64,000 bases of DNA from a virus. The DNA is taken from the IMG/VR virus record IMGVR_UViG_3300048927_000250, positions 124,001 to 188,000 of that record; one strand, written 5' to 3'. Of this stretch, positions 44,466-53,369 are shown piece by piece. A model generated the notes under the pieces. It made no database searches. It was not told where the DNA came from and saw nothing but the letters and a program-made list of their open reading frames with translations. The translations under genes and the position numbers were made by a program. Numbering within the stretch: position 1 is the first letter of the stretch; every line of letters starts with the position of its first letter.

Positions 44466-44859
44466 CGCCGTTCGTCCTCTTTATAGTTTTCACGAAGGCA
44501 CCGTTTCGGGATTGCACTTCATGGCCGACGTTAAAGTTCACACCATTGTACTTTCCCGTAATTTCTAACACGATGGTACAAATCCCGGTGGCCGTGTCTT
44601 CCTCTACTGAACAGGTGGCGTCAGCGGTTCCAAAGACACGGGTGAACAAATCCTTGTACATCTGCTCGACAGCGGCAGCCAGTTGCTCGGGTTTGTTGTT
44701 GAAGTCTTTCATCAACGTATCGAGTGCGGCCACTTTACCGAAGTAGATTTCGCTGTAACGGTTTCGGGCAAAGATAGAGGCGGCAAAGACCTCGTCACAG
44801 ATGGTCCCGATATCGGTGGCGTAGCCATTACCGTTCAGGGTAGGGAAGACAATAGACAT
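44458..44859 (-). CDS. Hypothetical protein (133 aa)
   Basis: A 133-residue protein starting MSIVFPTLNGNGYATD. I choose the ATG at 44859, since GAGG lies about nine bases upstream and the longer frame from 44886 would begin inside the terminator of the previous gene. It is a mixed alpha/beta soluble protein without a recognisable motif. Confidence 0.6.
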   Translation of the reverse strand: MSIVFPTLNGNGYATDIGTICDEVFAASIFARNRYSEIYFGKVAALDTLMKDFNNKPEQLAAAVEQMYKDLFTRVFGTADATCSVEEDTATGICTIVLEITGKYNGVNFNVGHEVQSRNGAFVKTIKRTNGDD

Positions 44860-44892
44860 GGGTAAATCCTCGCAGCTGAGATACAAAAAAAG

Positions 44893-44912
44893 AAGGGGAC
44901 CGAAGTCCCCTT
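44893..44912 (-). terminator. Intrinsic terminator between the 211-aa and 133-aa genes
   Basis: The stem AAGGGGAC / GTCCCCTT with a CGAA loop is followed on the minus strand by TCTTTTTTTG. It is of the same type as those at 4456, 52543 and 60676. Confidence 0.85.
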
Positions 44913-44916
44913 GCTT

Positions 44917-45552
44917 TTAGAGTTTTTCCAGGAATCGACTGGTTGGGTCGATACCATCGTCGAGTGCTGCATCCACCAACGCATGGGTTGCCAAGAGGTC
45001 AAGTTGCTGTTCAATGAACAGTTCCTCTTCACCTTCCACGGTATGGGCACCAATCTCGTACTCTGTTACCCAACGCACGGTCTCGTCTTCTTGCTCTTCC
45101 GGTCTGGCTACGCCATTCTGGATAGCTTTCCAATACGGGTCCGGTGCATTCATTGGGGTCACATCAAATACCCCAGGTTTAGCACCCCAGGCCTCAATTG
45201 ACTGCGAATGGTAGCGCGAACGTAAGCGCGGGTTAGCCAGAAGCCAGCGGCGCATGGTATCCGGTGCCATGGAGATTTCGCTGTAATCGTCCAGGTACTG
45301 AATTACGTTATCGCGATACAGACCTCGCTTCGACGTGTTTAGCGCGTGTAAGGCGCGACGCACCGATGGGTCAAAGAGTCGGGTTAACGTGTCACGTGTC
45401 CGCTCCAGATACCCAACCGCGCGGTCAGACAAGTTTCTACTGTACTCTTCAAGACGTCGATAACCTTCTTCCAGATTACGGCGGTCGGGGATACCGAATG
45501 CCGAGGCCTGAAAGACGGTGTCATCTCCGTCAACAAAGTGAAATTTTACCAC
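44917..45552 (-). CDS. Hypothetical protein coupled to RNAP beta' N (211 aa)
   Basis: A 211-residue acidic, helical protein starting (GTG) VKFHFVDGDDTVFQ. Its GTG shares a base with the TAG of the RNAP beta' N gene (TAGTG), so it is translated by re-initiation. This suggests a partnership with the polymerase or the same expression need. By order it stands where phiKZ gp56 would be. No motif recognised. Confidence 0.65.
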   Translation of the reverse strand: MVKFHFVDGDDTVFQASAFGIPDRRNLEEGYRRLEEYSRNLSDRAVGYLERTRDTLTRLFDPSVRRALHALNTSKRGLYRDNVIQYLDDYSEISMAPDTMRRWLLANPRLRSRYHSQSIEAWGAKPGVFDVTPMNAPDPYWKAIQNGVARPEEQEDETVRWVTEYEIGAHTVEGEEELFIEQQLDLLATHALVDAALDDGIDPTSRFLEKL

Positions 45553-46961
45553 TAGTGAGCCCGTCCATACATTAAGTTGTTAATGGTTGCTAGTACTGGC
45601 ACACCCAGCCCCATGTTGGAAGTCATGGCGTTAGGTTTGTTCAGGTCGGCCAGACCAGATTCCGGGGACAGCTTCCGTGCAACTTTCCAGTCTTCATGAG
45701 AGAGGACCGGTTTTCCGCCCAACTGGTCGCCATCGAAGTCGGCGTTCGGACTGCGCAGTACATGCACCGAGAGAGAAATCGTGTTGTCGTGGATATTACT
45801 TTTAATCTCTGTTACGTACAGCGCCTGAATGGAGCGTAAGTTCAGAGTTGGGTTTCGACCAAGAAGTATTGGTAACCCTTTATATCCCGATTCGCGTTTC
45901 AGTTCCTCGAAGATGTCGTGTAGCCCTGCATCGTATCGACTCATGGCTTGTATCAGGTAACCGCGTGCGCTGTTTGGCGTATAACCCCGGCGCAACAGTT
46001 TACTGATGAGTTGTGGCATATACACTGCAATGGCCATTGCCCACGGCAAATGTATTTCGTCGTAGTCGTGCACACCCGCCAGCGAGGTAATTACCCCACG
46101 GAATGACGGACCGTCACGCGTACCGACAACCTGCTTACGAATCCACCCTTCCTTTTGTCCGATAATCTTCTTGTCCACGAATACGCGGAAGTCAATCATC
46201 ATCTGGAGCGAACGGAACACATGGTATTCTTTTCGCGCCAACGACATGGTGTCTTCTTGTCCCACGATACTGTACAACGCGCGCGCAGCATCGACAATCG
46301 TGAACATACTTTTCACGGCGGTCTTTGCACGGGTCGACGTTTCAGTGATAATGGAACGTTTGTTTGGCAGGGGAAGATGCTTCGGGAACAACACATGGCG
46401 GTTCTCTTTGATGCACGTATAGACATCGCGGCGACGCTGCATGTTGTTCTTAAAGATTCGGGCCGCCATCAGCGTTTCCAGAATCTCATCGAAGTTATCA
46501 ATGAAATGGTTGTACCCACGGGGAATGTTTAACGCCATGAACTGCCGATAGACAATGCTGTTCGGGTCGTCAAACTTGTAGCGCGGATTACACAGCCATT
46601 CAATGGCACTGAACCCTTCTTGCGTGAACGCTTCAAGTAGCATCCCAAGCAAGTTAGGTCGGATAAAGGCTCGCACACCTTTCGGCGTTTGTAACCACAC
46701 GTCAGAATAGAATCCACGTTCCATCACTGACAGGACTTCATCTCCACAACGCTCACACACTTTAAGATGACGTCCGCGACTGTGACCACATCCACACGTT
46801 GGCATTGTGTCAATGTAATCGCAATCGTACTCCGTAACCATCAAAGCCTTTACCACGTCGATACCTTCAACACCGGCATGGTATTGGTTCAGGATTATCG
46901 GCTCGCGCGGCAATCGTTTAATGTCTTCATCGAAGTCCGGGTTGATTAGAAATATACCCAT
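45552..46961 (-). CDS. Non-virion RNA polymerase beta' N-terminal part
   Basis: A 469-residue protein with an AGAGG ribosome-binding site. It contains the catalytic N-A-D-F-D-G-D-Q motif (Mg-binding Asp408, 410 and 412) of multisubunit RNAP beta'. It also has an N-terminal zinc ribbon C-G-C-G-H-x9-C-E-R-C (about residues 55-75) matching the first beta' zinc site, and a LGRNPTLNLRSIQAL segment of the L-G-K-R-V-D/R-P-T-L-H-R type. The gene lies directly downstream of the shell-protein gene, as phiKZ gp55 lies next to gp54, which is why I assign it to the non-virion polymerase. It needs the separate beta' C-part at 30963-32951. Confidence 0.9.
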   Translation of the reverse strand: MGIFLINPDFDEDIKRLPREPIILNQYHAGVEGIDVVKALMVTEYDCDYIDTMPTCGCGHSRGRHLKVCERCGDEVLSVMERGFYSDVWLQTPKGVRAFIRPNLLGMLLEAFTQEGFSAIEWLCNPRYKFDDPNSIVYRQFMALNIPRGYNHFIDNFDEILETLMAARIFKNNMQRRRDVYTCIKENRHVLFPKHLPLPNKRSIITETSTRAKTAVKSMFTIVDAARALYSIVGQEDTMSLARKEYHVFRSLQMMIDFRVFVDKKIIGQKEGWIRKQVVGTRDGPSFRGVITSLAGVHDYDEIHLPWAMAIAVYMPQLISKLLRRGYTPNSARGYLIQAMSRYDAGLHDIFEELKRESGYKGLPILLGRNPTLNLRSIQALYVTEIKSNIHDNTISLSVHVLRSPNADFDGDQLGGKPVLSHEDWKVARKLSPESGLADLNKPNAMTSNMGLGVPVLATINNLMYGRAH

Positions 46962-47008
46962 TTCTCTCTAACCTCTTATGGCTTTTTCGGTACGAAAAGA
47001 CAAAAAAG

Positions 47009-47029
47009 AAGGGGACGCGAAGTCCCCTC
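47009..47029 (-). terminator. Intrinsic terminator after the shell-protein gene
   Basis: The stem AGGGGAC / GTCCCCT with a GCGAA loop is followed on the minus strand by TCTTTTTTG. It separates the shell gene from the RNAP beta' N gene. Confidence 0.8.
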
Positions 47030-47048
47030 TTTTTTATCGCACTACAAC

Positions 47049-49019
47049 TTAGCGACCGAAGCCGTAACCACCACGAGAGTTGAAGGTGTTACCGTTGTAG
47101 TTACCGGAACCGCCGAAACGGTTGTCGAAGTAACCACGACGAACGCTGTCTTGCAGCAGACCTTCAGTCGGGATGGTCAGGCCAGCTTTATCCACCGCCT
47201 GAGTCAGTTTGTACAGCCAGTCAGGGTTAATCTGAACCAGGTACGCATGACCAGTGATGGTGTAGCTGCCGGTAACGGAAGCGATGATTTCTTCCATTTT
47301 CGCCAGACGTGCTTCTTCGCTGATGTTGCGGTTCCAGCACGCGTCATCCCACATGGCAATCGCTTCGAGGTCGCGGTTCTTCGCCAGACCGAAGTGGGTC
47401 ATCATGAAGAAACGGTCCAGTTCACGCAGGTCACGGATACGACCTTTAGAATCGGTCCAGTGGCCCAGCAGGATGATGCGCTCTTCCAGAGCACCGAACG
47501 GAGTAGCTTCATCGAGGTAATCTTCGATGACGCCGCCGGTCAGACGGTGTGCCGCTTCCCACAGCTGGATACGAGCCTGACGGTGGTTCGGGTGCTTATC
47601 GTCAGCCGCTTCCAGGTACAGACGCTGGGTACGCGTTTGCAGGCCGGATTTTTCGATGTGCAGGAAGACGTTCAGAGAATCTTCCTGAACGACCGCTTCG
47701 TTCAGCTCAGCCCACTCAACTTCTGATGGGTCAGCTGGAATCGGCGGGTCAAACTCGACCAGCTGCTCAACTTCCAGAGCACGTGCATCACGCAGGTCAG
47801 CAGAATCGCCAACCGGGCGCAGAGATTTCACCAGGCAGTCTTCACGCATCAGAGCCGATACGGTGGACAGACCCAGCAGGTTCATCTCGGTAGTGAAGTT
47901 GTTGTTGGACGCAATCTTGGTCAGGTTCAGACCCAGTGCGTAGATGTCCAGCTCATCAACTTCACGACGACGTGCACGGCTACCGCCACGACGACGACCG
48001 CCATCTTTTGGACCCAGGTAGATGTAGTCGGTGAAACCGTCAATCTGCACCAGGTTAGAGTTACGGTTACCTTCCAGGGCGTTTACCTGACCTTTGCGGC
48101 CCGCAGGACCGGTAGTGACTTGCAGAGACAGGTCACGACGCAGTGGTTCGCCAAAGACGGTAGAGTCATCACCCGGTGCGTAAGTTACGCGACCGCTGAC
48201 TTCGTAGTTCTCTGGAATGATATCTTCCAGCTTGAACTGGTGGTCACCCTGAGTCAGCTCATCGTACATGCTGTACGCTGCGGTGTTAATCAGGTTGGTG
48301 ATAACTTCATCCACTTCACGCTCGGAGTAACCGAAGGTGACCGGAACGGTTACCGCACCGAAGAGGACAACCGGTACATCAGCACCCAGGCCAACGTTTT
48401 TCTGCACCTGATTGATGACGGAACCTTTGAAGCCTTCGGTCCACACATCGCTCGGTACCGCAGAGAACACGTAACGGCGCTGACCTTCAGTCACTTCCTG
48501 CTTAGGCAGCTGCTGGCGACCCATCATGACCGCAGTGATTGCGCCGACGAATTTCACGTCGCCGTAGGTAAAGGCCGCAGCCAGGACAACTGAGTCCAGC
48601 TGGAAACCAGTCAGATGACCCGGAACCGGAATCAGCTGCCACTTAGTTTTGCCACCCATGCTCAGACGGTTTTTGTTCGCTTCGAGGAACTTGTTACCCG
48701 CGTCGATGAATTTACCCATCTCGTCGCCGCCAGCGGCAGACTGAATCAGCGGTTGACCAGGATTGAACATGTTCAGGATATCGTTCATTGCAGTTTTCCC
48801 TTTATAGGCTTCTGTATTAGTTTCGGTTTGTGGTACATGACGAGCTGCGACAACTTCTTCTTCGTGAGGAGCTGACGCTTGGGTATTCGGTTGCTGCTGC
48901 GAGTGCTTTTTGGCACTCTGGTGTTGGCGATACTGAGCTAACGGGTTAGGCGGGTTTTGGCGTTTGCCTTCACCTTCATCCTTATTACCGTGTTCACTAT
49001 CACCAGAATTCCAACCCAT
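47049..49019 (-). CDS. chmA: Chimallin-like phage nucleus shell protein
   Basis: A 656-residue protein with AAGGAG seven bases before the ATG. A polar N-terminal segment (about 1-75, rich in N, Q, H, E, K) is followed by a folded body. A short Arg-rich loop (RRRGGSRARRR, about 345-355) lies inside the body, and a Gly/Asn/Arg/Tyr-rich C-terminal tail ends RGGYGFGR. Length, flexible terminal segments and position next to the gp55-type RNAP gene all match chimallin (phiKZ gp54, 201phi2-1 gp105), whose lattice encloses phage DNA and excludes host nucleases. No single motif is diagnostic, so the assignment is by architecture and gene order. The N-terminal extension looks somewhat long. A promoter-like motif lies 112 bases upstream. 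Confidence 0.75.
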   Translation of the reverse strand: MGWNSGDSEHGNKDEGEGKRQNPPNPLAQYRQHQSAKKHSQQQPNTQASAPHEEEVVAARHVPQTETNTEAYKGKTAMNDILNMFNPGQPLIQSAAGGDEMGKFIDAGNKFLEANKNRLSMGGKTKWQLIPVPGHLTGFQLDSVVLAAAFTYGDVKFVGAITAVMMGRQQLPKQEVTEGQRRYVFSAVPSDVWTEGFKGSVINQVQKNVGLGADVPVVLFGAVTVPVTFGYSEREVDEVITNLINTAAYSMYDELTQGDHQFKLEDIIPENYEVSGRVTYAPGDDSTVFGEPLRRDLSLQVTTGPAGRKGQVNALEGNRNSNLVQIDGFTDYIYLGPKDGGRRRGGSRARRREVDELDIYALGLNLTKIASNNNFTTEMNLLGLSTVSALMREDCLVKSLRPVGDSADLRDARALEVEQLVEFDPPIPADPSEVEWAELNEAVVQEDSLNVFLHIEKSGLQTRTQRLYLEAADDKHPNHRQARIQLWEAAHRLTGGVIEDYLDEATPFGALEERIILLGHWTDSKGRIRDLRELDRFFMMTHFGLAKNRDLEAIAMWDDACWNRNISEEARLAKMEEIIASVTGSYTITGHAYLVQINPDWLYKLTQAVDKAGLTIPTEGLLQDSVRRGYFDNRFGGSGNYNGNTFNSRGGYGFGR

Positions 49020-49130
49020 TTCATTTCTCCTTAAACGTACTGTGACGTTACGGTCCTTAGAGAACCTTCTATGAATTTAGCTTTTCCGGAAAGACTAAAC
49101 GTTCGAATCAATTCCTATAAAGGACTCAAT

Positions 49131-49147
49131 TCACTACAGTAATGTAT
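49131..49147 (-). promoter_or_regulatory. Candidate phage promoter upstream of chmA
   Basis: On the minus strand the site reads ATACATTACTGTAGTGA. It matches the site before the RNAP beta gene (ATATATTACCGTAGTGA) at 15 of 17 positions. It lies in the 250-base non-coding gap between chmA and the divergent 357-residue gene. That gap also holds an AT-rich stretch near 49224-49240 that could serve either direction. Confidence 0.6.
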
Positions 49148-49270
49148 GCCTGAAAAAAGTTTCAAAAGGCACTTACTCCCGTTAATCCAGCATTGCCATT
49201 CTGGATGGCAATACTTTCTACATAAGATATATACAGTAACGTAAAAAATGATTACTGTACTGGGGGCGTC

Positions 49271-50344
49271 ATGTTTGAACTCTTTAGTCAGAAAACTCAC
49301 GGCAATTCATCACTCCACGTTTCACCCCGACACGAGTACGTTTCCTCACGCTTTGATGAAGCTTACGTTAGGTTGGCGCACTACTTCCGGAAATCGGTAA
49401 GAACGGTGGAGTCGGACAATCTGCTGTGTCAGGTCATCCACCATGCAAACGTCGTGTACACGGGTAATGATGAGCAGTACTACTACGCTGTTGCCAGTCG
49501 CGTGGAAAAGATTGCCACTGCCTTACGACTGAACACAGCTGTTCACAAAAGTGGACCGCTAGTAAAAAATCACTTCTACGGTTCGGACGTGACCGAGTAC
49601 GTTCTGGCGGTGACCCGTGGTTACCCAACGGGATTGGATGCCGGGAAGTACTGGCAGTCGTTCCAACCGTTACAGGCGGTTTCCCACCCGTACAGTGACC
49701 TCAACATGAACCCCCGTAACGGCAGCGAAACTGTTGGCGTTAAAGGTGTTGCGGTCCTGACACTTGATGTACCGTTGTTGATGCTTCAATACACCCGCTG
49801 GCGTTTGTACTGCGAGAAGTATCTGGACCAACAACCGGACATCGCCCAGTTCGTGTTCCAGTATCCGGTGGTAAACCTGATACCGTCTGACACGGACGTT
49901 TGCTACTTTAACCAGTTACGTAACGCCGCACAAGGCCGTCCCAATGTACCGCAGAAACGGCGCTATGGGTTAGGCCTGAACGACGTCACCAACTTCGTGG
50001 AGAAAGAGCAAGCCGAGTTTCTGAAAGAAGCCATCAGTAGCAATGCTTCCATCATGGACCTGGCCTTGGGTACACCGATGGTGTTCAGTGAAACCCTGTG
50101 GGACTTCTTGCAGTTACCCCCGGGCGTGTACACGAACAAGAACTCCGGGCTCTGGTTACTCGGGTACCTGCCGTATCTGGCGTATCTGGTACAACTCAGT
50201 AAGAAAGCGGGCAGCAACGATAACACCGCGGCAGCCGCGTATCTCAAGAAGAAGTACCGTTACTTCAAGAACGCCGGGTTCCTCAGTTCCTATCCGGGCA
50301 TCGAGAAAGAAATAGATGAAGAAGTGATTAACTATCTAACATGA
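49271..50344 (+). CDS. Hypothetical protein divergent from chmA (357 aa)
   Basis: A 357-residue protein starting MFELFSQKTHGNSSLH with a GGGGG-type ribosome-binding site. It is rich in Tyr, Leu and Val with a helical C-terminal half and several aromatic clusters; there is no clear membrane segment. The coding end overlaps the end of the convergent DNA polymerase gene by 17 bases, so no terminator separates the two. No family recognised. Confidence 0.65.
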   Translation: MFELFSQKTHGNSSLHVSPRHEYVSSRFDEAYVRLAHYFRKSVRTVESDNLLCQVIHHANVVYTGNDEQYYYAVASRVEKIATALRLNTAVHKSGPLVKNHFYGSDVTEYVLAVTRGYPTGLDAGKYWQSFQPLQAVSHPYSDLNMNPRNGSETVGVKGVAVLTLDVPLLMLQYTRWRLYCEKYLDQQPDIAQFVFQYPVVNLIPSDTDVCYFNQLRNAAQGRPNVPQKRRYGLGLNDVTNFVEKEQAEFLKEAISSNASIMDLALGTPMVFSETLWDFLQLPPGVYTNKNSGLWLLGYLPYLAYLVQLSKKAGSNDNTAAAAYLKKKYRYFKNAGFLSSYPGIEKEIDEEVINYLT

Positions 50345-52478
50345 ACGCCTCATCACGGGTGACCATGTCCATCACTAACTTCGACTGTTTCTCGTCAAAG
50401 CAATAGAACTCCAGGGATTCCAGCACGAGGTAGAACGGGCTCATGGCTTTCGCCACGATTTTACGCACGTCAATCACGGGCAGGACTTCCTTGGGGATTC
50501 CCACGGACAGGATAATGGCTTCAGGAAGAAGCATCTCTCCCACGTACGACTTCCCACGACTGGCTAACCACGCCGTCATCTCATCAGCCGCACTGCGGTT
50601 CGACCAGGTCGCTATCCACTGTTCGGTCTTACGTTTGGTATCCGGTGTGATACTGAACGACAAGGCGGAATACGGAGGCGGTTCACAGGCACCGTAGTTC
50701 GGTGCGAATACCCGTTGCCACATTTCGTAGTTAATGAAGCGAGAGTTCTCGGTTGAGTACCCTTCCTCTTCGTTCACTCGCGCGGTCTTCAGGTAGTCTG
50801 TTTCCCCACTCATCACACTTTCCATTACCGTATATTCCCAACGCGCCACCATCCGGAGTATCTTGTGGATGGACACCGGCTCGTCATTCGTGACCGAGTC
50901 GATGATGTAGTGCAGTACGCCGTCCAGGTCTTTACGGATAACCGGCGGTAAGTTCGAGGCAATCAGTTCTACGCCTTTACGTTCAAAGTCGTATTCCTTG
51001 AAGATAACCCCTTCCTGCACGGCCATGTTCGCAAAGTAGTGTTTCGCACGCGAGGTCAGGACAAACACCGGGAACAGGTATTCGTTCTTCATCGACAAGC
51101 GGAACAACTCTTTCGGGTCAGTCACCCCGATGTTCGAAACCATGGTTGCCAGGTTATGGGTCGTGGTCTGCGAAATCAGGAAGCCGAAGGTTTCCGCCAC
51201 GATGATGTTAGCGTGGTTGATGGTATCGTTACCCGAGTACCAGCGTACCCAATCCTGCACCGTGAAGATGGCGGAGTCAGTATCAGACCCGACGGTCACT
51301 TTACGGATACTGGACGGGAAGTCAGCAATCAGGAACGGGATATTGCGCGTGGTGTGGAACGCATCAATAATCCGGCGGTGGTCATGCAGGCACTGCGTAA
51401 TCTCGTAGCAGGAGCTACCGATTAACCCAAAGTTCGGGTCGTTACGCAATTCCGGGTTGTCCAGTTCTTCACGTCCCAGGATATCCGGATAGATAACCTT
51501 CACCTGGTTAATGATGTCACCGTCTACTTTCTTCAACCAGTCTTCGTGGTCCGGTACAATGCGCGAGGCACGACAAGACAACCGGTCAATCCAGGTACGC
51601 ACCAGTTCTTCGTTATACAGACGCAGGTGGTAGAAGTCCCCCATGTACATGACGGCGGCACGTTCTTCCGGTTCCATATTGCGCACAAAACGCTCAATGT
51701 TGACCAGACCCACTCGGCCACTCCAGTACGGTTCGATAGACCGCTCCACCATTTGCATGACTTCGTCAGGCGAGGGCATATGGAGACGGTGATGCTCGCA
51801 CGCGTCACGGACCATGGTAAAGTCGGTGAGGTCGAGTATCGAGGCAAAGTTATTTATCACCACCTCCGGGGAGTAGTAGTGTCGGTTACCTGCCAGGAAC
51901 CGTTCGTTATGACTGTTCGCCACGCCGTTCGCAATACGGCAACTGGAGGTCAGTATCGGGTGAGTCGGACGGTCAACCAGATGCGAGTGTTCTGAACGGT
52001 GGTTACCGGAGATGGCGTTGTTCAGAATCTTTTTGTTGTTCTGGTTGTTCTTGTGCAAAGTCGCTTTGAACGCGTCACCGCGGTTCTTGGCAATCATCTG
52101 CTTATGTTTTTCTTCGTTACGGTCAGCCAAGTTACCCTTGATGTATTTGGATAACTTCGATTCACGAATCCACGGCGGGAGAACGACCGATAACGTTGGG
52201 GCAATGTAATAGCGGTTCTTGATAACGTAGTCGAGGTACTGGGTGAACGGATACGCTTTCTTCGAGCGGTCCCCCTCCTCGTCTCGTTCCAGGACGCAGA
52301 CCAGCGGGTCCTTCATCTGACTTTGCAGTTCCTGAATCACGAACACGCGACATTCGTCCATTTCTACCCCGGTCGACTTCGACAGGTAGATGGCGGTTTG
52401 TTCCACGTACGCCCGACGAATATCCAAATCGCGGCTATATTGCTCAGCCGTGCGGTTAAACGGGTTGGTTGGTTCCAT
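50328..52478 (-). CDS. DNA polymerase family B, C-terminal part (motifs B and C)
   Basis: A 716-residue protein starting MEPTNPFNRTAEQ. I use the ATG at 52478, with AGGA before it; the longer open frame from 52643 crosses a terminator. It carries motif B, K-x-x-x-N-x-x-K-x-x-x-N-N-A-I-S-G (about 140-160), and motif C, S-D-T-D-S, with the catalytic D-T-D at 399-401. Motif A and the proofreading exonuclease are absent and lie in the plus-strand gene at 18427-20184, about 30 kb away. The C-terminal 300 residues should form the thumb. The protein can only work as half of a two-chain polymerase. Confidence 0.9.
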   Translation of the reverse strand: MEPTNPFNRTAEQYSRDLDIRRAYVEQTAIYLSKSTGVEMDECRVFVIQELQSQMKDPLVCVLERDEEGDRSKKAYPFTQYLDYVIKNRYYIAPTLSVVLPPWIRESKLSKYIKGNLADRNEEKHKQMIAKNRGDAFKATLHKNNQNNKKILNNAISGNHRSEHSHLVDRPTHPILTSSCRIANGVANSHNERFLAGNRHYYSPEVVINNFASILDLTDFTMVRDACEHHRLHMPSPDEVMQMVERSIEPYWSGRVGLVNIERFVRNMEPEERAAVMYMGDFYHLRLYNEELVRTWIDRLSCRASRIVPDHEDWLKKVDGDIINQVKVIYPDILGREELDNPELRNDPNFGLIGSSCYEITQCLHDHRRIIDAFHTTRNIPFLIADFPSSIRKVTVGSDTDSAIFTVQDWVRWYSGNDTINHANIIVAETFGFLISQTTTHNLATMVSNIGVTDPKELFRLSMKNEYLFPVFVLTSRAKHYFANMAVQEGVIFKEYDFERKGVELIASNLPPVIRKDLDGVLHYIIDSVTNDEPVSIHKILRMVARWEYTVMESVMSGETDYLKTARVNEEEGYSTENSRFINYEMWQRVFAPNYGACEPPPYSALSFSITPDTKRKTEQWIATWSNRSAADEMTAWLASRGKSYVGEMLLPEAIILSVGIPKEVLPVIDVRKIVAKAMSPFYLVLESLEFYCFDEKQSKLVMDMVTRDEAFMLDS

Positions 52479-52542
52479 TGTACAGGTCCTGTAGTCCGAT
52501 ACTTTTGTTCTACACCATGACAGGAGAAAATAAAAAATAAAT

Positions 52543-52560
52543 GGGGGACCGAAGTCCCCC
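52543..52560 (-). terminator. Intrinsic terminator between the 140-aa gene and the DNA polymerase C-part
   Basis: The stem GGGGGAC / GTCCCCC with a CGAA loop is followed on the minus strand by ATTTATTTTTTATTTTC. It ends the small-gene operon. Confidence 0.85.
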
Positions 52561-52566
52561 GCTTTA

Positions 52567-52989
52567 TTACTCGAAGTTGATGGTAAAGTCGCTGATGTCC
52601 ACTGACGAAATTGCCAGACGAAGTTCAGACAACTTCGCATCACTCAAGTTAGGGAAGTAACCCACGGCATTGCGGGTAGATTCGACCGTGATACTGTCGG
52701 CACGAATCCACGGAATCCCCACCACTAACTTCGTAGTCGGGTCACCTGCCGGGGTAACTACCAGGTACTGGTAACTGGCGTAGTCCAATGGGATTTGTCC
52801 ACGGGGGACGTTCTCATCAGCAATCACCTGACCATGTACTGCGGCGGCATCGAAGTTGAAGTACTTCGTGGTATCCGCAGACACTTGGTCGGTTACCTTA
52901 ACACGATTGAAGGGTCCACCTGCCAATGTGGAGTAACACTGGAAGGAGATGGTATCCCCAATTTTGAACTTGTCGAGAATCAGGCTCAC
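52567..52989 (-). CDS. Hypothetical beta-rich protein (140 aa)
   Basis: A 140-residue protein. I start it at GTG 52989 (V/MSLILDKFKIGD), which overlaps the stop of the preceding gene as GTGA and has AAGGGG about seven bases upstream; the frame is open to an ATG at 53022. The sequence alternates hydrophobic and polar residues as in a beta barrel. It is the last gene of the operon and differs in type from the helical proteins before it. Confidence 0.6.
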   Translation of the reverse strand: MSLILDKFKIGDTISFQCYSTLAGGPFNRVKVTDQVSADTTKYFNFDAAAVHGQVIADENVPRGQIPLDYASYQYLVVTPAGDPTTKLVVGIPWIRADSITVESTRNAVGYFPNLSDAKLSELRLAISSVDISDFTINFE

Positions 52990-53369
52990 TGCAACACCCC
53001 TTTGAATCGGTAGACTATACACAGAGAAGGGCCGGTAATCGGTTCAACCTTGTAACTATAGTTCTCGCCAATCGGAAGTTTGTAATGTTCGCTGATACCG
53101 TTGACAATGCGTTTCAACACAGACACCCACACGTCGTCGTAGTTACTCCAGGCGTCATGCGGTGAACTGCCCTCCAAAAGCACGCGCATCTGCGTGGTCA
53201 CCCAACTTACGGCCATTTGGGCAGCCAACATCGGCGGCATGTCAGGGTCGTCTTTCAGGTATTCCCGGCCGACACCGTCGACCAGGTACGGAAACAGGTT
53301 ACAATCACAGAGGACCGCGTTAGGGGTTTCCGTGATGTTGATTTCCGGTACTTTTCTTTTTTTGCTCAT
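52986..53369 (-). CDS. Small protein of the 53-56 kb paralogous cluster (127 aa)
   Basis: A 127-residue protein starting MSKKRKVPEINITE, coupled to the previous gene by an ATGA overlap. A helical middle is followed by two C-terminal strands (KVEPITGPSLCIVYRFKG). The same helix-then-strand ending with an I-V-x-R-F/Y type closing strand is seen in several neighbours, which suggests an expanded family. Function unknown. Confidence 0.6.
   Translation of the reverse strand: MSKKRKVPEINITETPNAVLCDCNLFPYLVDGVGREYLKDDPDMPPMLAAQMAVSWVTTQMRVLLEGSSPHDAWSNYDDVWVSVLKRIVNGISEHYKLPIGENYSYKVEPITGPSLCIVYRFKGVLQ

Noticed and set aside
52479-52643. N-terminal extension of the DNA polymerase C-part.
   Set aside because: It would start upstream of the terminator at 52543-52560 and inside the coding end of the 140-residue gene; the ATG at 52478 has a ribosome-binding site.
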